NCBI RefSeq assembly: GCF_024609265.1 | Contig: NZ_JANHMP010000001.1 | Location: 62,001 to 126,000 of the forward strand | DNA: 64,000 nucleotides | Direction: 5' to 3' | Origin: Geothrix campi | GTDB lineage: Bacteria; Acidobacteriota; Holophagae; Holophagales; Holophagaceae | Part shown: one piece after another, positions 1 through 8,602 of the stretch | Numbering within the stretch: position 1 is the stretch's first letter | Layout: the number at the start of each line of letters is the position of its first letter | Translations under genes and position numbers: made by a program | The notes under the pieces: model-generated | The model's input: the letters and a program-made list of their open reading frames with translations, nothing else | Told to the model about the DNA's origin: nothing | The model's database searches: none

Positions 1-23
1 TCCATCATTCCGAGATTGCCCAT
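1..23 (-). CDS. N-terminal fragment, probable TatA-type twin-arginine translocase subunit
   Basis: Only the first seven codons are inside the window (M-G-N-L-G-M-M), reading leftwards off the edge. The start is supported by an AAGGAG Shine-Dalgarno seven bases upstream. A start reading M-G-N-L-G-M is common in TatA/TatE proteins of this type of bacterium, where a single membrane helix follows. That identification rests on six residues and is inference. The gene lies downstream of the AtuA-like gene on the same strand with a gap of 32 bases. Confidence 0.4.
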
Positions 24-55
24 GTTCGTGCTCCTTGGCGGGGTGCGAATGCCCT

Positions 56-409
56 TCAGGGTTTGAGATCCGCCAGCGCCAGGCCGGCCGGAAGGTCGAG
101 TTCCATTCTAAGCAGGGCCTGCCCGTGAGTCTTGCCCTGGGCATCAGTTTTCACACTTTCGCTGCCGCCCCCGCCCAGCGAATCGTGGAGGATGAAGTTG
201 ATGGCCTTGAGGTTAGGAACTTCAAAGCGTTCAACACCACCTTTGCATATGGTTGAAAAGTGATGCTTGATACGTTCCGGCGTAAGTTCCTGTTGCAACA
301 AACGATAGCCGGCCTCCGTATAGGCGATGACGCCCACGTTGGAACCGTCCCCCTTGTCGCCACTGCGGGCGTGGGCGATGTCCTCAAGCCGGATGCGGGT
401 GTGGGTCAT
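56..409 (-). CDS. Stand-alone AtuA-type ferredoxin-fold domain protein
   Basis: This 117-residue protein begins MTHTRIRLEDIAHARSGDKG. The A-R-S-G-D-K-G-D-x-x-N-V-G motif (residues about 14-26) and the later G-G-G-G motif are typical of the small C-terminal domain of AtuA/DUF1446 proteins, which occur in acyclic-terpene and leucine-type acyl-CoA catabolism. Here the domain stands alone; the large AtuA domain is not in the window. The ATG was chosen because it overlaps the ugd stop codon by four bases (ATGA), giving translational coupling, and because the family motif begins about 14 residues in. The frame extends further upstream but that part lies inside ugd. The biochemical function of the stand-alone form is not known to me. 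Confidence 0.75.
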   Translation of the reverse strand: MTHTRIRLEDIAHARSGDKGDGSNVGVIAYTEAGYRLLQQELTPERIKHHFSTICKGGVERFEVPNLKAINFILHDSLGGGGSESVKTDAQGKTHGQALLRMELDLPAGLALADLKP

Positions 410-1761
410 TTGGCCTCCACGGTGCGGCGTCCCAGGGAATGGTAGATCCAACCCTTGGCCTCCATGGCCTCTGGTCGGAACAGATTGCGGCCATCGAACA
501 TGCGCCGTGACTTGAGGGCCTTGGCGACGGCCTCGAGGTCGGCCGCCTTGTACTCGGCCCACTCCGTGGCGATGAGCAGGGCATCCGCACCCTCGCAGGC
601 CTCCAACGGGGTGGCGGCGTAGCGGACCTTGTCGCCGATCCTGGCCTTCACGGCATCCATGGCGGCGAAGTCATGGACCACGACTTCGGCCCCCAGGTTC
701 ACCAACCCTTCGATGAGCTCCAGGGCCATGCTCTCCCGGATGTCATCCGTGTTGGCCTTGAACGCCAGGCCCCAAAGCGCAAAGCGCCGATCTTTCAACG
801 GGGCCGGTACGCCGGCTTTCACGCCGAAATGGGCCTTCAGCTTGCGCAGGAGCACCTGCTTCTGATGGCGATTGGCTTCCACGGTGGCGGTCAGGGTCAT
901 CATCGGCTGCCCATACTCCCGACCCACCTTCAGCAGGGCCTGGAGATCCTTGGGGAAGCAGGAACCGCCGAAACCGGGGCCGGGGTTCAGGAAGGCGGGG
1001 CCGATGCGATGGTCGGCGCCGATGGCCGTCTTCACGTGGTCGACATCCGCGCCCACGGCTTCAGCCAGGTTGGCGATCTCGTTGATGAAGCTGATGCGCA
1101 GGGCCAGCATGGCATTGGCTGCGTACTTGGTGAGCTCGGCGCTGGGGGGATCCATGCGGAACCACTTGCCGCCGCTGCGGTCCAGGAAGGGTTGGTAGAG
1201 GCCCTTCATCACGGCTTCGGCGTGGTCCGTGCGACAGCCCACCACCACCCGGTCAGGCTCCAGGAAGTCCTCGATGGCCGAGCCTTCGCGCAGAAACTCC
1301 GGGTTGCTCACGACTTCGAAGGGGCGGTCGGTCTGAGCGGCGATCTCCGCATGGACGCGGGCGGCCGTGCCCACCGGGACCGTGCTCTTGTCTACCACGA
1401 TGAGGGGCTTGGCCTCCTTGGACCGCAGGGCCATGGCCCGGCCGATCTGGCCCGTCACGGCCAGTACGTATTTCATGTCCGCGCTTCCGTCTTCGCTCTG
1501 GGGGGTGCCCACGCAGATGAAGGCGGCATCCGCCTCCGCGATGCCCGCCTTGAGGTCGGTGGTGAACCGCAGGGCACCGGAGGCCAGATGCCTGGCGAGA
1601 AGCGCGTCGAGGCCCGGTTCGAAGATGGGGGATTCACCCCGGGCGAGGGTGGCCACCTTGGCGGCGTCCACATCCACCCCGAGGATATGGTGGCCAGCTT
1701 CCGCGAAGCAGGCGGCAGCCACCAGTCCCACGTAACCTGACCCGATGACCAGCACTTGCAT
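406..1761 (-). CDS. ugd: UDP-glucose 6-dehydrogenase
   Basis: This cytosolic enzyme makes UDP-glucuronate from UDP-glucose with two NAD+, feeding capsule, exopolysaccharide or LPS sugars. The 451-residue product has the family's usual length. The N-terminal Rossmann motif G-S-G-Y-V-G is at residues 7-12. The central domain carries the catalytic Cys268 in F-G-G-S-C-F-P-K-D. The start MQVLVIGSGYVG is preceded by a weak GAGGA, and the longer upstream reading lacks family similarity. It overlaps the following AtuA-like gene by four bases. It is divergent from the tolQ/deacetylase operon, with 69 bases between the starts. The whole UDP-glucose/GDP-mannose dehydrogenase family shares these motifs; the UDP-glucose assignment is by overall similarity. 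Confidence 0.93.
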   Translation of the reverse strand: MQVLVIGSGYVGLVAAACFAEAGHHILGVDVDAAKVATLARGESPIFEPGLDALLARHLASGALRFTTDLKAGIAEADAAFICVGTPQSEDGSADMKYVLAVTGQIGRAMALRSKEAKPLIVVDKSTVPVGTAARVHAEIAAQTDRPFEVVSNPEFLREGSAIEDFLEPDRVVVGCRTDHAEAVMKGLYQPFLDRSGGKWFRMDPPSAELTKYAANAMLALRISFINEIANLAEAVGADVDHVKTAIGADHRIGPAFLNPGPGFGGSCFPKDLQALLKVGREYGQPMMTLTATVEANRHQKQVLLRKLKAHFGVKAGVPAPLKDRRFALWGLAFKANTDDIRESMALELIEGLVNLGAEVVVHDFAAMDAVKARIGDKVRYAATPLEACEGADALLIATEWAEYKAADLEAVAKALKSRRMFDGRNLFRPEAMEAKGWIYHSLGRRTVEAK

Positions 1762-1830
1762 GGCGTCCTCGCGCAAAGGACCCAGTGTAGCCGCATCCCC
1801 GCTTGCTATCATTTCCTGGACGGAGGCAGC

Positions 1831-2526
1831 ATGGCGATTCTGGCGGCACCCACGGGCAATGAGGTCAACCTGCTGGAGGTGATGCTCCATGCGGGCCCCG
1901 TCGCCAAATCGGTGCTGACGATCCTCTTCACGTTCTCGCTGCTGAGTTGGGTCGTGATCATCCGGAAGGCGCTGCTCTACCGGCGCAGCCGCGAGGTGTC
2001 CGAACGCTTCCGCGGCGCTTTCAAGCGGGCCACGGACTGGCGCGACCTGAAGCAGCAGGTGGAGCGGTTTGCCATGAGCCCCCTGGTGGGCCTCTTCGTG
2101 GCGGGCTATGGCGAAGTCACCTATCAGCTGCGCCAGGTGGGCCCTGACGGGCGCCCCCAGCTCCGCAGCATGGAGGCTGTGGAGCGCAGCCTCCAGCGGG
2201 CCAGCGTGGTGGAGATGGGCCGCCTGGAGCGATCGCTCGGCGGCCTGGCCACGGTGGCGGCCGTGAGCCCCTTCATCGGCCTGTTCGGCACAGTCTGGGG
2301 CATCATCGACGCCTTCCGGGGCATCGGCGCCACGGGCAATGCCAACCTCGCCACGGTGGCACCTGGCATCTCCGAGGCCCTGGTGGCCACGGCCATCGGT
2401 CTGGTGGCGGCCATCCCCGCGCTCATGGCCTACAACTTCTTCCAGGGCCAGCTGAAGCAGTTCCAGACCGAACTCGATGATTTCTCCCTGGAGTTCATCA
2501 GCCTTTCCGAGCGGAACTTCACCTGA
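1831..2526 (+). CDS. tolQ: TolQ/ExbB/MotA-family proton channel protein
   Basis: This 231-residue inner-membrane protein has a first membrane helix at about residues 20-42. The MotA/TolQ/ExbB core is in the C-terminal half, with [13 protein letters not shown] and a [17 protein letters not shown] helix. Such proteins form the stator of proton-driven Tol-Pal or TonB machines, together with a TolR/ExbD partner. The ATG at 1831 follows a GGAGG four bases upstream. No tolR/exbD follows; instead a polysaccharide deacetylase overlaps the stop codon. TolQ is favoured over ExbB on general resemblance only, so the exact machine it drives is uncertain. Confidence 0.8.
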   Translation: MAILAAPTGNEVNLLEVMLHAGPVAKSVLTILFTFSLLSWVVIIRKALLYRRSREVSERFRGAFKRATDWRDLKQQVERFAMSPLVGLFVAGYGEVTYQLRQVGPDGRPQLRSMEAVERSLQRASVVEMGRLERSLGGLATVAAVSPFIGLFGTVWGIIDAFRGIGATGNANLATVAPGISEALVATAIGLVAAIPALMAYNFFQGQLKQFQTELDDFSLEFISLSERNFT

Positions 2527-3341
2527 GCAGCCTCCGCCTGCCCCTCTCCCTGGACTGGGAGGACTGGTTCCAGCTCTGCTGCCCGCCCTACGATCAGCCC
2601 GAGGCCCTGGATCGCTTCGAGTGCCGGTTGCCGCTGGCCACGGAGCGGTCGCTGGCGTTCTGCGCAGAGCTCAGCGCCACGGCCACCTGGTTCTGTCTGG
2701 GTGATCAGGCTCGCCGCCATCCCTCGCTGCTGAGGCAGATCGCGGGGCAGGGCCATGCCATCGGCCTGCACGGACTCACGCATCGCCGGGCCTTCGACCT
2801 GAACCGAGCCGCCTGGCGCAGCGCGGTGCGTGACGGCAAGGCCCTGCTTGAAGACCTCAGCGGCTGCCCCGTGGTGGGCTACCGGGCGCCGGAGTGGAGC
2901 CTGCGTGGCGCGGCGGCGGATTGGTGGCGGGATCTCCCGGAACTCGGATTCCGCTACGACTCCAGCAGGGTGCCCCTGGCGGTCATCGGGGATCCCGCGG
3001 CGCCACGGCGCCCCTACCGGCTGAACGAAGGCCTGTGGGAGCTCCCGCCTCCCGTGCTCTGGTCCGGGCCGGTCCGCATGCCGCTCTGGGGCTGGGGCCC
3101 GAGGGTGCTGCCGTACGGCCTGGTCCGTCGGGCCCTGGAGGATCTGGCACTCGAAGATGCGGGCACGCCCCTGGTGCTGCACCCGTGGGAACTGGATGCG
3201 GAACAACCCCGGCTGGCGGGCATCTCCCTGGGCCACCGCTACACCCACAGCATCGCTCTCCGGGGCTACGGAAGTCGCTTGCGCGAGCTGCTGGGGGGAA
3301 TCCACCTCACCACCCTCGAGGCCTGGGTGGAGGGTCGATGA
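2523..3341 (+). CDS. Polysaccharide deacetylase (NodB-type) with probable CTG start
   Basis: NodB-family metal-dependent deacetylases remove N-acetyl groups from surface polysaccharides or peptidoglycan. The expected metal-site motifs are present: S-L-D-W-E-D-W-F near residue 10 and L-H-G-L-T-H-R about 85 residues in, followed by G-Y-R-A-P-E-W. The family-defining D-W-E-D-W-F motif lies upstream of every ATG, GTG or TTG in the frame; the first is TTG at 2628, which would delete it. The frame opens only at 2481, and its sole plausible initiator is CTG at 2523, overlapping the tolQ stop TGA. Length would be 272 residues. It overlaps yaaA by four bases (ATGA). The start is inferred; the function is well supported. 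Confidence 0.8.
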   Translation: MSSLRLPLSLDWEDWFQLCCPPYDQPEALDRFECRLPLATERSLAFCAELSATATWFCLGDQARRHPSLLRQIAGQGHAIGLHGLTHRRAFDLNRAAWRSAVRDGKALLEDLSGCPVVGYRAPEWSLRGAAADWWRDLPELGFRYDSSRVPLAVIGDPAAPRRPYRLNEGLWELPPPVLWSGPVRMPLWGWGPRVLPYGLVRRALEDLALEDAGTPLVLHPWELDAEQPRLAGISLGHRYTHSIALRGYGSRLRELLGGIHLTTLEAWVEGR

Positions 3342-4060
3342 CGGGGTTGCCGATCGTCCTGCTCGCCCCCTCCGAGGAGAAGGCTGGCGGAGGCCTGCGG
3401 AGTCGCCTGGCGGAGACTCCAACGCAGCGCTGGGTGCGGGAGCGCCTGGTGGCCTTGGCCAAGACTGGATCACCGGAAGCCTTGAGGAAGGCCTTCGATG
3501 TGAAGGATCTGGCCCTGGCCAAGGCTCGCAGTGAAGCCTTGGCCCTGGCGCGCCCCGTGCCGCTGCTGCCGGCCCTGGCGCGCTATGCGGGTGTGGCCTT
3601 CCAGGCGCTGGATGCGGCCAGCTTGCCGCCGGAGACCTGGAAGCAGGTATTCATCCTGTCCAATCTCAGAGGCCTGGTGCGGGGCGACGAGATGATGCCG
3701 CCCTACAAACTCAAGCTGGGTGCCATTCCGGGCTTGAAGACCCACTGGCGGAAGGCGCTGCCTGCGCAGCTGGAGGCCCTCCCCGATGGCCCTGTCTGGG
3801 AGCTGCTGCCCGGCGATTCCGCCGATCTGCTGAAGGGTTGGACCCGGCCCCGACACACGGTAGAGATCCTGGATGCCCGCGGCAAGGCGATCAGCCACTT
3901 CTCGAAGAAATACCGGGGTCAGGTGGCGCGCTGGCTGCTGCTCCATGGCCAGGGCGATCCACGGAAGGTGCTGAAGGGGCGCATCCCTGGCTGCCAGTGG
4001 GCCGGGGCGGATGAGAACGATCAGGGCGGCCTGGTCCTGCGGCTGCGGGTGGAACCATGA
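3338..4060 (+). CDS. yaaA: YaaA-family peroxide stress protein (UPF0246)
   Basis: This 240-residue cytosolic protein has YaaA/DUF328 features: an N-terminal L-L-A-P-S-E-E-K, a central S-N-L-R-G-L-V-R-G-D-E-M-M-P-P-Y-K-L-K, and a C-terminal F-S-K-K-Y-R-G. In E. coli YaaA lowers intracellular free iron under peroxide stress and binds DNA. The length fits the family (about 240-260). The ATG overlaps the deacetylase stop, and the stop overlaps the DUF309 start, so it sits in the middle of a coupled operon. The role here is inherited from the family. Confidence 0.88.
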   Translation: MTGLPIVLLAPSEEKAGGGLRSRLAETPTQRWVRERLVALAKTGSPEALRKAFDVKDLALAKARSEALALARPVPLLPALARYAGVAFQALDAASLPPETWKQVFILSNLRGLVRGDEMMPPYKLKLGAIPGLKTHWRKALPAQLEALPDGPVWELLPGDSADLLKGWTRPRHTVEILDARGKAISHFSKKYRGQVARWLLLHGQGDPRKVLKGRIPGCQWAGADENDQGGLVLRLRVEP

Positions 4061-4845
4061 GTGACGACTGCAACCAGACCCCCTTCTGGCAGCGCCAGCC
4101 GCAGCTCCCCCTGGAGATCCAGCGCTTCTTCCAGGCCCGCATGGAGGCGGCCCTGGGCGACCCGGAGGCCCGCCAGGTCCTGGTCTGGCCCACGATCCTC
4201 GGGGCGCCCGCGCTACGGAAGGCTCATCCGGAAGGGATCCCCGAAGCGGAACTGCTGAAGCATGCGGCCCGCATGCTGAGCGCCCTGGGCCACCATGATC
4301 CTGCCGCAGCCTGGACGGCGCACCTTGCCGCCTGGCCGGACACCGCGGAAGCGGGGGCCACGGGTTGGCGTCCCGCCGCGGCCTGGGGGGCCTGGGGGCC
4401 TCTCGTGAGCCTGCGTTGCGGCTGGCAGCTGGCGGCGCTCACCCCGCTGCCCCTGGGCGCGCGCTATCCGCTGGCTTGCGGCGTCTCCCTCTTCAACCAC
4501 GGTCTCTACCACGAGTGCCACGACGCCCTCGAACCCCTGTGGGATGCGGCCGAGGGAGAACTGAAAGGGCAGCTCCAGGGCCTCATCCTGCTGACGGGCG
4601 GCTACCATCACCTCCAGCAGCACAACCTGCGGGGCATGCTGGCCCTGTGGGAGGAAGGCGTGGGCCGCCTGGAAGCGTGCGCCGGCCGCGTCGCCACACC
4701 CTGGGGCGAGGTGCGGGCCGAAGTGGCGCTGGACCTGACGACCCGGCGGCTGGACCATGGAAGACGCGGGACGGACGACGCGGACGATGATGCGGTGATT
4801 GGGCCCTTGTGGGCCCTGGACCGCCCCACCTGGGAGCTGGCATGA
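4057..4845 (+). CDS. DUF309-domain protein
   Basis: The product has 262 residues. The C-terminal half contains the DUF309 hallmark, F-N-H-G-L-Y-H-E-C-H-D-A-L-E-P-L-W at about residue 147, followed by G-L-I-L-L-T-G-G-Y-H-H. The helix pairs with His and Glu look like a metal or ligand site, but no enzymatic function is established for the family. The N-terminal 140 residues have no family I recognise and make this protein longer than a minimal DUF309 protein. It overlaps yaaA and nadB by four bases on each side, so its expression is tied to them. Confidence 0.75.
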   Translation: MSDDCNQTPFWQRQPQLPLEIQRFFQARMEAALGDPEARQVLVWPTILGAPALRKAHPEGIPEAELLKHAARMLSALGHHDPAAAWTAHLAAWPDTAEAGATGWRPAAAWGAWGPLVSLRCGWQLAALTPLPLGARYPLACGVSLFNHGLYHECHDALEPLWDAAEGELKGQLQGLILLTGGYHHLQQHNLRGMLALWEEGVGRLEACAGRVATPWGEVRAEVALDLTTRRLDHGRRGTDDADDDAVIGPLWALDRPTWELA

Positions 4846-6416
4846 AGGACACGGCCGATCTGCTGGTGCTGGGAGCCGGAATCGCGGGCTGCTCGGCGGC
4901 CCTGCGCGCGGCGGATCAGGGCGTTTCCGTGGTGCTGGTGGCCAAGGACGAGTTGGGCGGCAGCAACACGGCCTGGGCCCAGGGCGGCATCATCGGCCAG
5001 CCTCCGCCGGAGGAGGGCGATTCCCCCGACCTGCTGGCCGCGGACATCGAAGCCGCGGGCGCGGGCCTCTGCCGTCCTGAAGCCGTGCGGCAGCTGGCCG
5101 AGGAGGGGCCGAAACTCTGCCGGAGCTTCCTCTGGGAGCGACTGGGCGTGCCCTTCGACTTGGGGAACAACGGGACGCCCGATCCCACGGCCGAGGCGGC
5201 GCACAGCGCCCGGCGCATCTACCACGCCAAGGACGCCACGGGGCTGGCCATCCAGACGGCCCTCAGCGAAGCCGTCCGCAAGCACCCGAACATCCGTCTG
5301 CGGGAAGGGCTCTGCCTGGTGGATCTCATCACCAGCCCCCACCACTGCGTCAGCCCGGTGCGGGTCTACGAGCCCATCCGCGTCCACGGCGCCTTCCTCT
5401 TCGATCCCGCCACGGGGCAGGTGGAGGGGCTGTTGGCCCGTCGGACGCTGCTGGCCACCGGGGGGCTCGGCTACCTCTACCTGCACACCACGAATCCCCC
5501 GGGCGCCACCGGCGATGGGCTGGCCGCGGCCTACCGGGCCAGCGCGCGCATCGTGAATTGCGAGTACCTCCAGTTCCATCCCACGACCCTCTACGTCCCC
5601 GGCAAGCCCCGGACGCTGTTGACCGAGGCGTTGCGGGGCGAGGGCGCCCAGCTGGTGAACCGCAAGGGCGAGCGCTTCATGGCGAAGTACGCCCCTGAGC
5701 AGATGGAGCTCGCTCCACGCGATGTGGTGAGCCGGGCCATCTTCCAGGAAATGGCGGTCAGCGGAGACCCCTGCGGCTTCCTGGATCTGACCCCCGTGGC
5801 CGCGAAGCTGGATCTCGACGAGCATTTCCCCACGATCATGGCCGCCTGCCGCGCCGAGGGCATTGATCCGCACCGCCAGCCCATCCCCGTGGTGCCAGCC
5901 GCCCACTACTTCTGTGGTGGCGTGTTGGTGGATCTTGACGGCCGCACCAGCCTCCCGGGTCTCTTCGCGGCGGGAGAGGTGGCCTGCACGGGCCTCCACG
6001 GCGCCAATCGCTTGGCCTCCACCAGCCTGCTGGAGGGCCTGGTCTGGGGCTTCCATGGTGCCGACGCCGCGGTGCGGGAGCTGCGGGATACGGTGGATCC
6101 GGATCCCGGCGATCTGGCCGCCTGGCGCATGCCGGAAGACCAGGAGGAAACGGACCCCCTGCTCATCGACCAGGACTGGCGCCTCATCCGCAGCACCCTC
6201 TGGAACTACGCTGGCATTGTCCGCAGCAGCGCCCGCCTGGAGCGGGCCAAGTCCGATCTGCACTACCTGGCCCACCGCATCGAGCGGTTCTACCACGAGG
6301 CGCCCCTCAGCCGGGAACTGCTGGAACTCCGCAGCGGCATCCTCTGCGCCCGCCTGATCCTGAACGCCGCCCTCCAGAACCCCGAAAGCCGCGGTTGCCA
6401 TTACCGGGTGGATTGA
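4842..6416 (+). CDS. nadB: L-aspartate oxidase (NAD biosynthesis)
   Basis: This flavoprotein oxidises L-aspartate to iminoaspartate, the first step of de novo NAD synthesis, and can use fumarate as electron acceptor without oxygen. The 524-residue product has an N-terminal FAD motif G-A-G-I-A-G (11-16), the early G-G-S-N-T-A-W-A-Q-G-G, a substrate-site A-A-H-Y-F-C-G-G-V, and the C-terminal G-A-N-R-L-A-S-T-S-L-L-E-G-L motif. The ATG overlaps the DUF309 stop (ATGA). nadA and nadC are not adjacent. The longer upstream reading in this frame lies inside the DUF309 gene. Confidence 0.93.
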   Translation: MKDTADLLVLGAGIAGCSAALRAADQGVSVVLVAKDELGGSNTAWAQGGIIGQPPPEEGDSPDLLAADIEAAGAGLCRPEAVRQLAEEGPKLCRSFLWERLGVPFDLGNNGTPDPTAEAAHSARRIYHAKDATGLAIQTALSEAVRKHPNIRLREGLCLVDLITSPHHCVSPVRVYEPIRVHGAFLFDPATGQVEGLLARRTLLATGGLGYLYLHTTNPPGATGDGLAAAYRASARIVNCEYLQFHPTTLYVPGKPRTLLTEALRGEGAQLVNRKGERFMAKYAPEQMELAPRDVVSRAIFQEMAVSGDPCGFLDLTPVAAKLDLDEHFPTIMAACRAEGIDPHRQPIPVVPAAHYFCGGVLVDLDGRTSLPGLFAAGEVACTGLHGANRLASTSLLEGLVWGFHGADAAVRELRDTVDPDPGDLAAWRMPEDQEETDPLLIDQDWRLIRSTLWNYAGIVRSSARLERAKSDLHYLAHRIERFYHEAPLSRELLELRSGILCARLILNAALQNPESRGCHYRVD

Positions 6417-6440
6417 TTACGATCCGCGGGACAATGAGGC

Positions 6441-7841
6441 ATGGTGTTATCCGTTTTCGACCTCTTCCGTATCGGCATTGGGCCAAGTTCCTCGCACACG
6501 GTGGGGCCCATGCGGGCGGCGCGCAGCTTCGCGCTTGGCTTGGAGGCCGCGGGCCTGCTGGAGGCCGTCTCGGTCGTGAGGGCTGAGCTGTTTGGCAGTC
6601 TCGGTGCCACCGGCAAGGGCCACGGCAGCGACAAGGCGGTGATCCTGGGCCTGCTGGGCGAGACCCCGGAAGGCGTGGACGTGGAGGCGGTGGCGGGGCT
6701 GCTGGCGGAAGTCCGCAATACCGGACGCCTGTCGATCCTAGGCCGGCATCAGGTCGCCTTCCACGAACCGGAGCACCTGCTCCTGCTGCGGAAGAGCCTT
6801 CCCTTTCATCCCAACGGCCTGCGCTTCACAGCCCTGGACGCGGCCGGGGGTCCCCTGCAGGGTCGGGTCTATTACTCCGTGGGCGGGGGTTTCGTGGTCG
6901 AGGAGGGCGCTCCGCGATTGGCCACACCTGGTCCTGAACTCCTCCATTCCTTCCATACCGGCAACGAACTGCTGGCGCGCTGCCATGAGGCGGGGCTCAG
7001 CGTGAGCCAGCTCATGCTGGAGAACGAACAGGCCTGGCGTTCCGAGGCCGAGATCCGAGCGGGTCTCCTGGAGATCTGGTCCGTGATGCAGGCCTGCGTG
7101 CGGCGGGGTTGTGCAACCGAAGGCCTGCTTCCCGGGGGTCTCAAAGTGATGCGTCGCGCGCCCTCGCTGTACCGCCGCCTGACGGAGACACCGGAAACGG
7201 CCCTGAAGGACCCCCTCACGGCCCTGGATTTCGTGAGTCTCTATGCCCTGGCGGTGAACGAGGAGAACGCCGCGGGGGGCCGAGTGGTGACGGCGCCCAC
7301 CAACGGTGCCGCGGGCATCATCCCCGCCGTGCTGCACTACTATCGCCGCTTCGTGCCCGGAGCGACGGACGAGGGCGTGGTGCGGTTCCTCCTGACGGCC
7401 GGAGCCATTGGCGCCCTCTACAAGGAAAACGCCTCCATCAGCGGCGCCGAAGTGGGCTGTCAGGGCGAGGTAGGCGTGGCCTGCTCCATGGCGGCCGGGG
7501 CCCTGGCCGAGGTGATGGGCGGCACGCCGGATCAAGTGGAGAATGCGGCGGAGATCGGCATGGAGCACAACCTGGGCCTCACCTGCGACCCCATCGGCGG
7601 TCTGGTGCAGGTGCCCTGCATTGAGCGCAATGCCATGGCCAGCGTGAAGGCCATCAACGCCGCTCGCATGGCCTTGTACGGCGATGGCCATCACTTCGTG
7701 AGCCTGGACAAGGTCATCAAGACCATGCGCGACACCGGTGCCGACATGAAGACCAAGTACAAGGAGACCGCCCGGGGTGGCCTCGCTGTGAACGTGCTGG
7801 AGATGCCGCTAGACTTCACCGTGAACCTGCCGGAGTGCTGA
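6441..7841 (+). CDS. sdaA: L-serine ammonia-lyase (iron-sulfur, single chain)
   Basis: It converts L-serine to pyruvate and ammonia using a labile [4Fe-4S] cluster. The 466-residue protein is the fused single-chain form: an N-terminal beta domain with [14 protein letters not shown] and a C-terminal alpha domain. Cysteines in [12 protein letters not shown] and [18 protein letters not shown] are the expected cluster ligands. It starts 24 bases after nadB, with GAGG just ahead of the ATG, so it probably belongs to the same transcript. The following gene begins on the last base of its stop codon. Confidence 0.95.
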   Translation: MVLSVFDLFRIGIGPSSSHTVGPMRAARSFALGLEAAGLLEAVSVVRAELFGSLGATGKGHGSDKAVILGLLGETPEGVDVEAVAGLLAEVRNTGRLSILGRHQVAFHEPEHLLLLRKSLPFHPNGLRFTALDAAGGPLQGRVYYSVGGGFVVEEGAPRLATPGPELLHSFHTGNELLARCHEAGLSVSQLMLENEQAWRSEAEIRAGLLEIWSVMQACVRRGCATEGLLPGGLKVMRRAPSLYRRLTETPETALKDPLTALDFVSLYALAVNEENAAGGRVVTAPTNGAAGIIPAVLHYYRRFVPGATDEGVVRFLLTAGAIGALYKENASISGAEVGCQGEVGVACSMAAGALAEVMGGTPDQVENAAEIGMEHNLGLTCDPIGGLVQVPCIERNAMASVKAINAARMALYGDGHHFVSLDKVIKTMRDTGADMKTKYKETARGGLAVNVLEMPLDFTVNLPEC

Positions 7842-8602
7842 TGAGATCGTCCGCCGCCCTGCTGTTGCTGATCCCCGCCCTCCTGTTGGCGCAGGCCGGA
7901 GGCCTGGATGAGGGGCGGCTGGATCCGGCCTGGTTCGGGTCGGCCGCCACCTTCCAACCATCAAAGGTCCTGGGTTTCCAGTGGTTGAAGCCGGGCCTGA
8001 ACCTGCAGAACCGGGCGATCCAGCTCAAGCCCTGGGAAGCGCCCGCGTGGCTGCTGGGCAAGCGGGCCATGAAGGACCAGACTCTCCTCCAGCGGATGGA
8101 GAAATCCCTGCCCGCGGGCTTGGACCGGGGGATTCGCCGCGGGTTGAAGGGGCGCCTTCCTGTTTCCGCCACCAGTGGAGATCTCCACGTCATTGCGCGG
8201 GTGGTGGATGCGGTGGGTCAGGCCGATGACTACATGGCGGCCGGCAAAGTCACCCTGTCCTTCGACCTCAAGCTCGTGGATGGGGATACGGGCGAATTGC
8301 TCGGGGCTTTCCACGACACCCTCGGAACCCCGGGAGCTGACTACCTCCCAGGCCGATTCGAGCGGTGGTGCGAGGAGTTGGGAAGACTGCTGGCGGCCTC
8401 CGCGGCGCCACAGGCTGTCCTCCAACCTGTGCAGGCGGCGGCCCCACCTGCACAGGTTGCAGCCGGGCCGCTCCCGGCACCGGTTCCGGCCTTCGACCTG
8501 GAAGGGGCTCTGCGCCGCATCGAGGGACTCAAGCGCGACGGCCTCCTCAGCGAGGAGGAGTATCTGGCCCTGCGGAAGAAGGCGGCTGAAAAGGCGAAGT
8601 GA
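7841..8602 (+). CDS. Secreted protein of unknown function with C-terminal SHOCT-like helix pair
   Basis: The product has 253 residues with a hydrophobic N-terminal signal sequence ending near A-L-L-L-A-Q-A. The middle (about 30-180) is a mixed alpha/beta domain with D-L-H-V-I-A-R-V-V-D-A-V and D-L-K-L-V-D-G-D-T-G-E-L-L, resembling the secreted DUF3313/DUF4410 type; this resemblance is tentative. A Pro/Ala/Gln-rich linker (about 187-215) leads to a C-terminal L-K-R-D-G-L-L-S-E-E-E-Y helix pair typical of SHOCT domains. The ATG shares one base with the sdaA stop (TGATG). Function is unknown; periplasmic or outer-envelope location is inferred. It is convergent with the Sua5-type gene, whose stop codon abuts its own. 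Confidence 0.65.
   Translation: MRSSAALLLLIPALLLAQAGGLDEGRLDPAWFGSAATFQPSKVLGFQWLKPGLNLQNRAIQLKPWEAPAWLLGKRAMKDQTLLQRMEKSLPAGLDRGIRRGLKGRLPVSATSGDLHVIARVVDAVGQADDYMAAGKVTLSFDLKLVDGDTGELLGAFHDTLGTPGADYLPGRFERWCEELGRLLAASAAPQAVLQPVQAAAPPAQVAAGPLPAPVPAFDLEGALRRIEGLKRDGLLSEEEYLALRKKAAEKAK

Noticed and set aside
4608-6401. Minus-strand open frame of 597 codons opposite nadB
   Set aside because: nadB on the plus strand has all its FAD and substrate motifs; the antisense reading has none.
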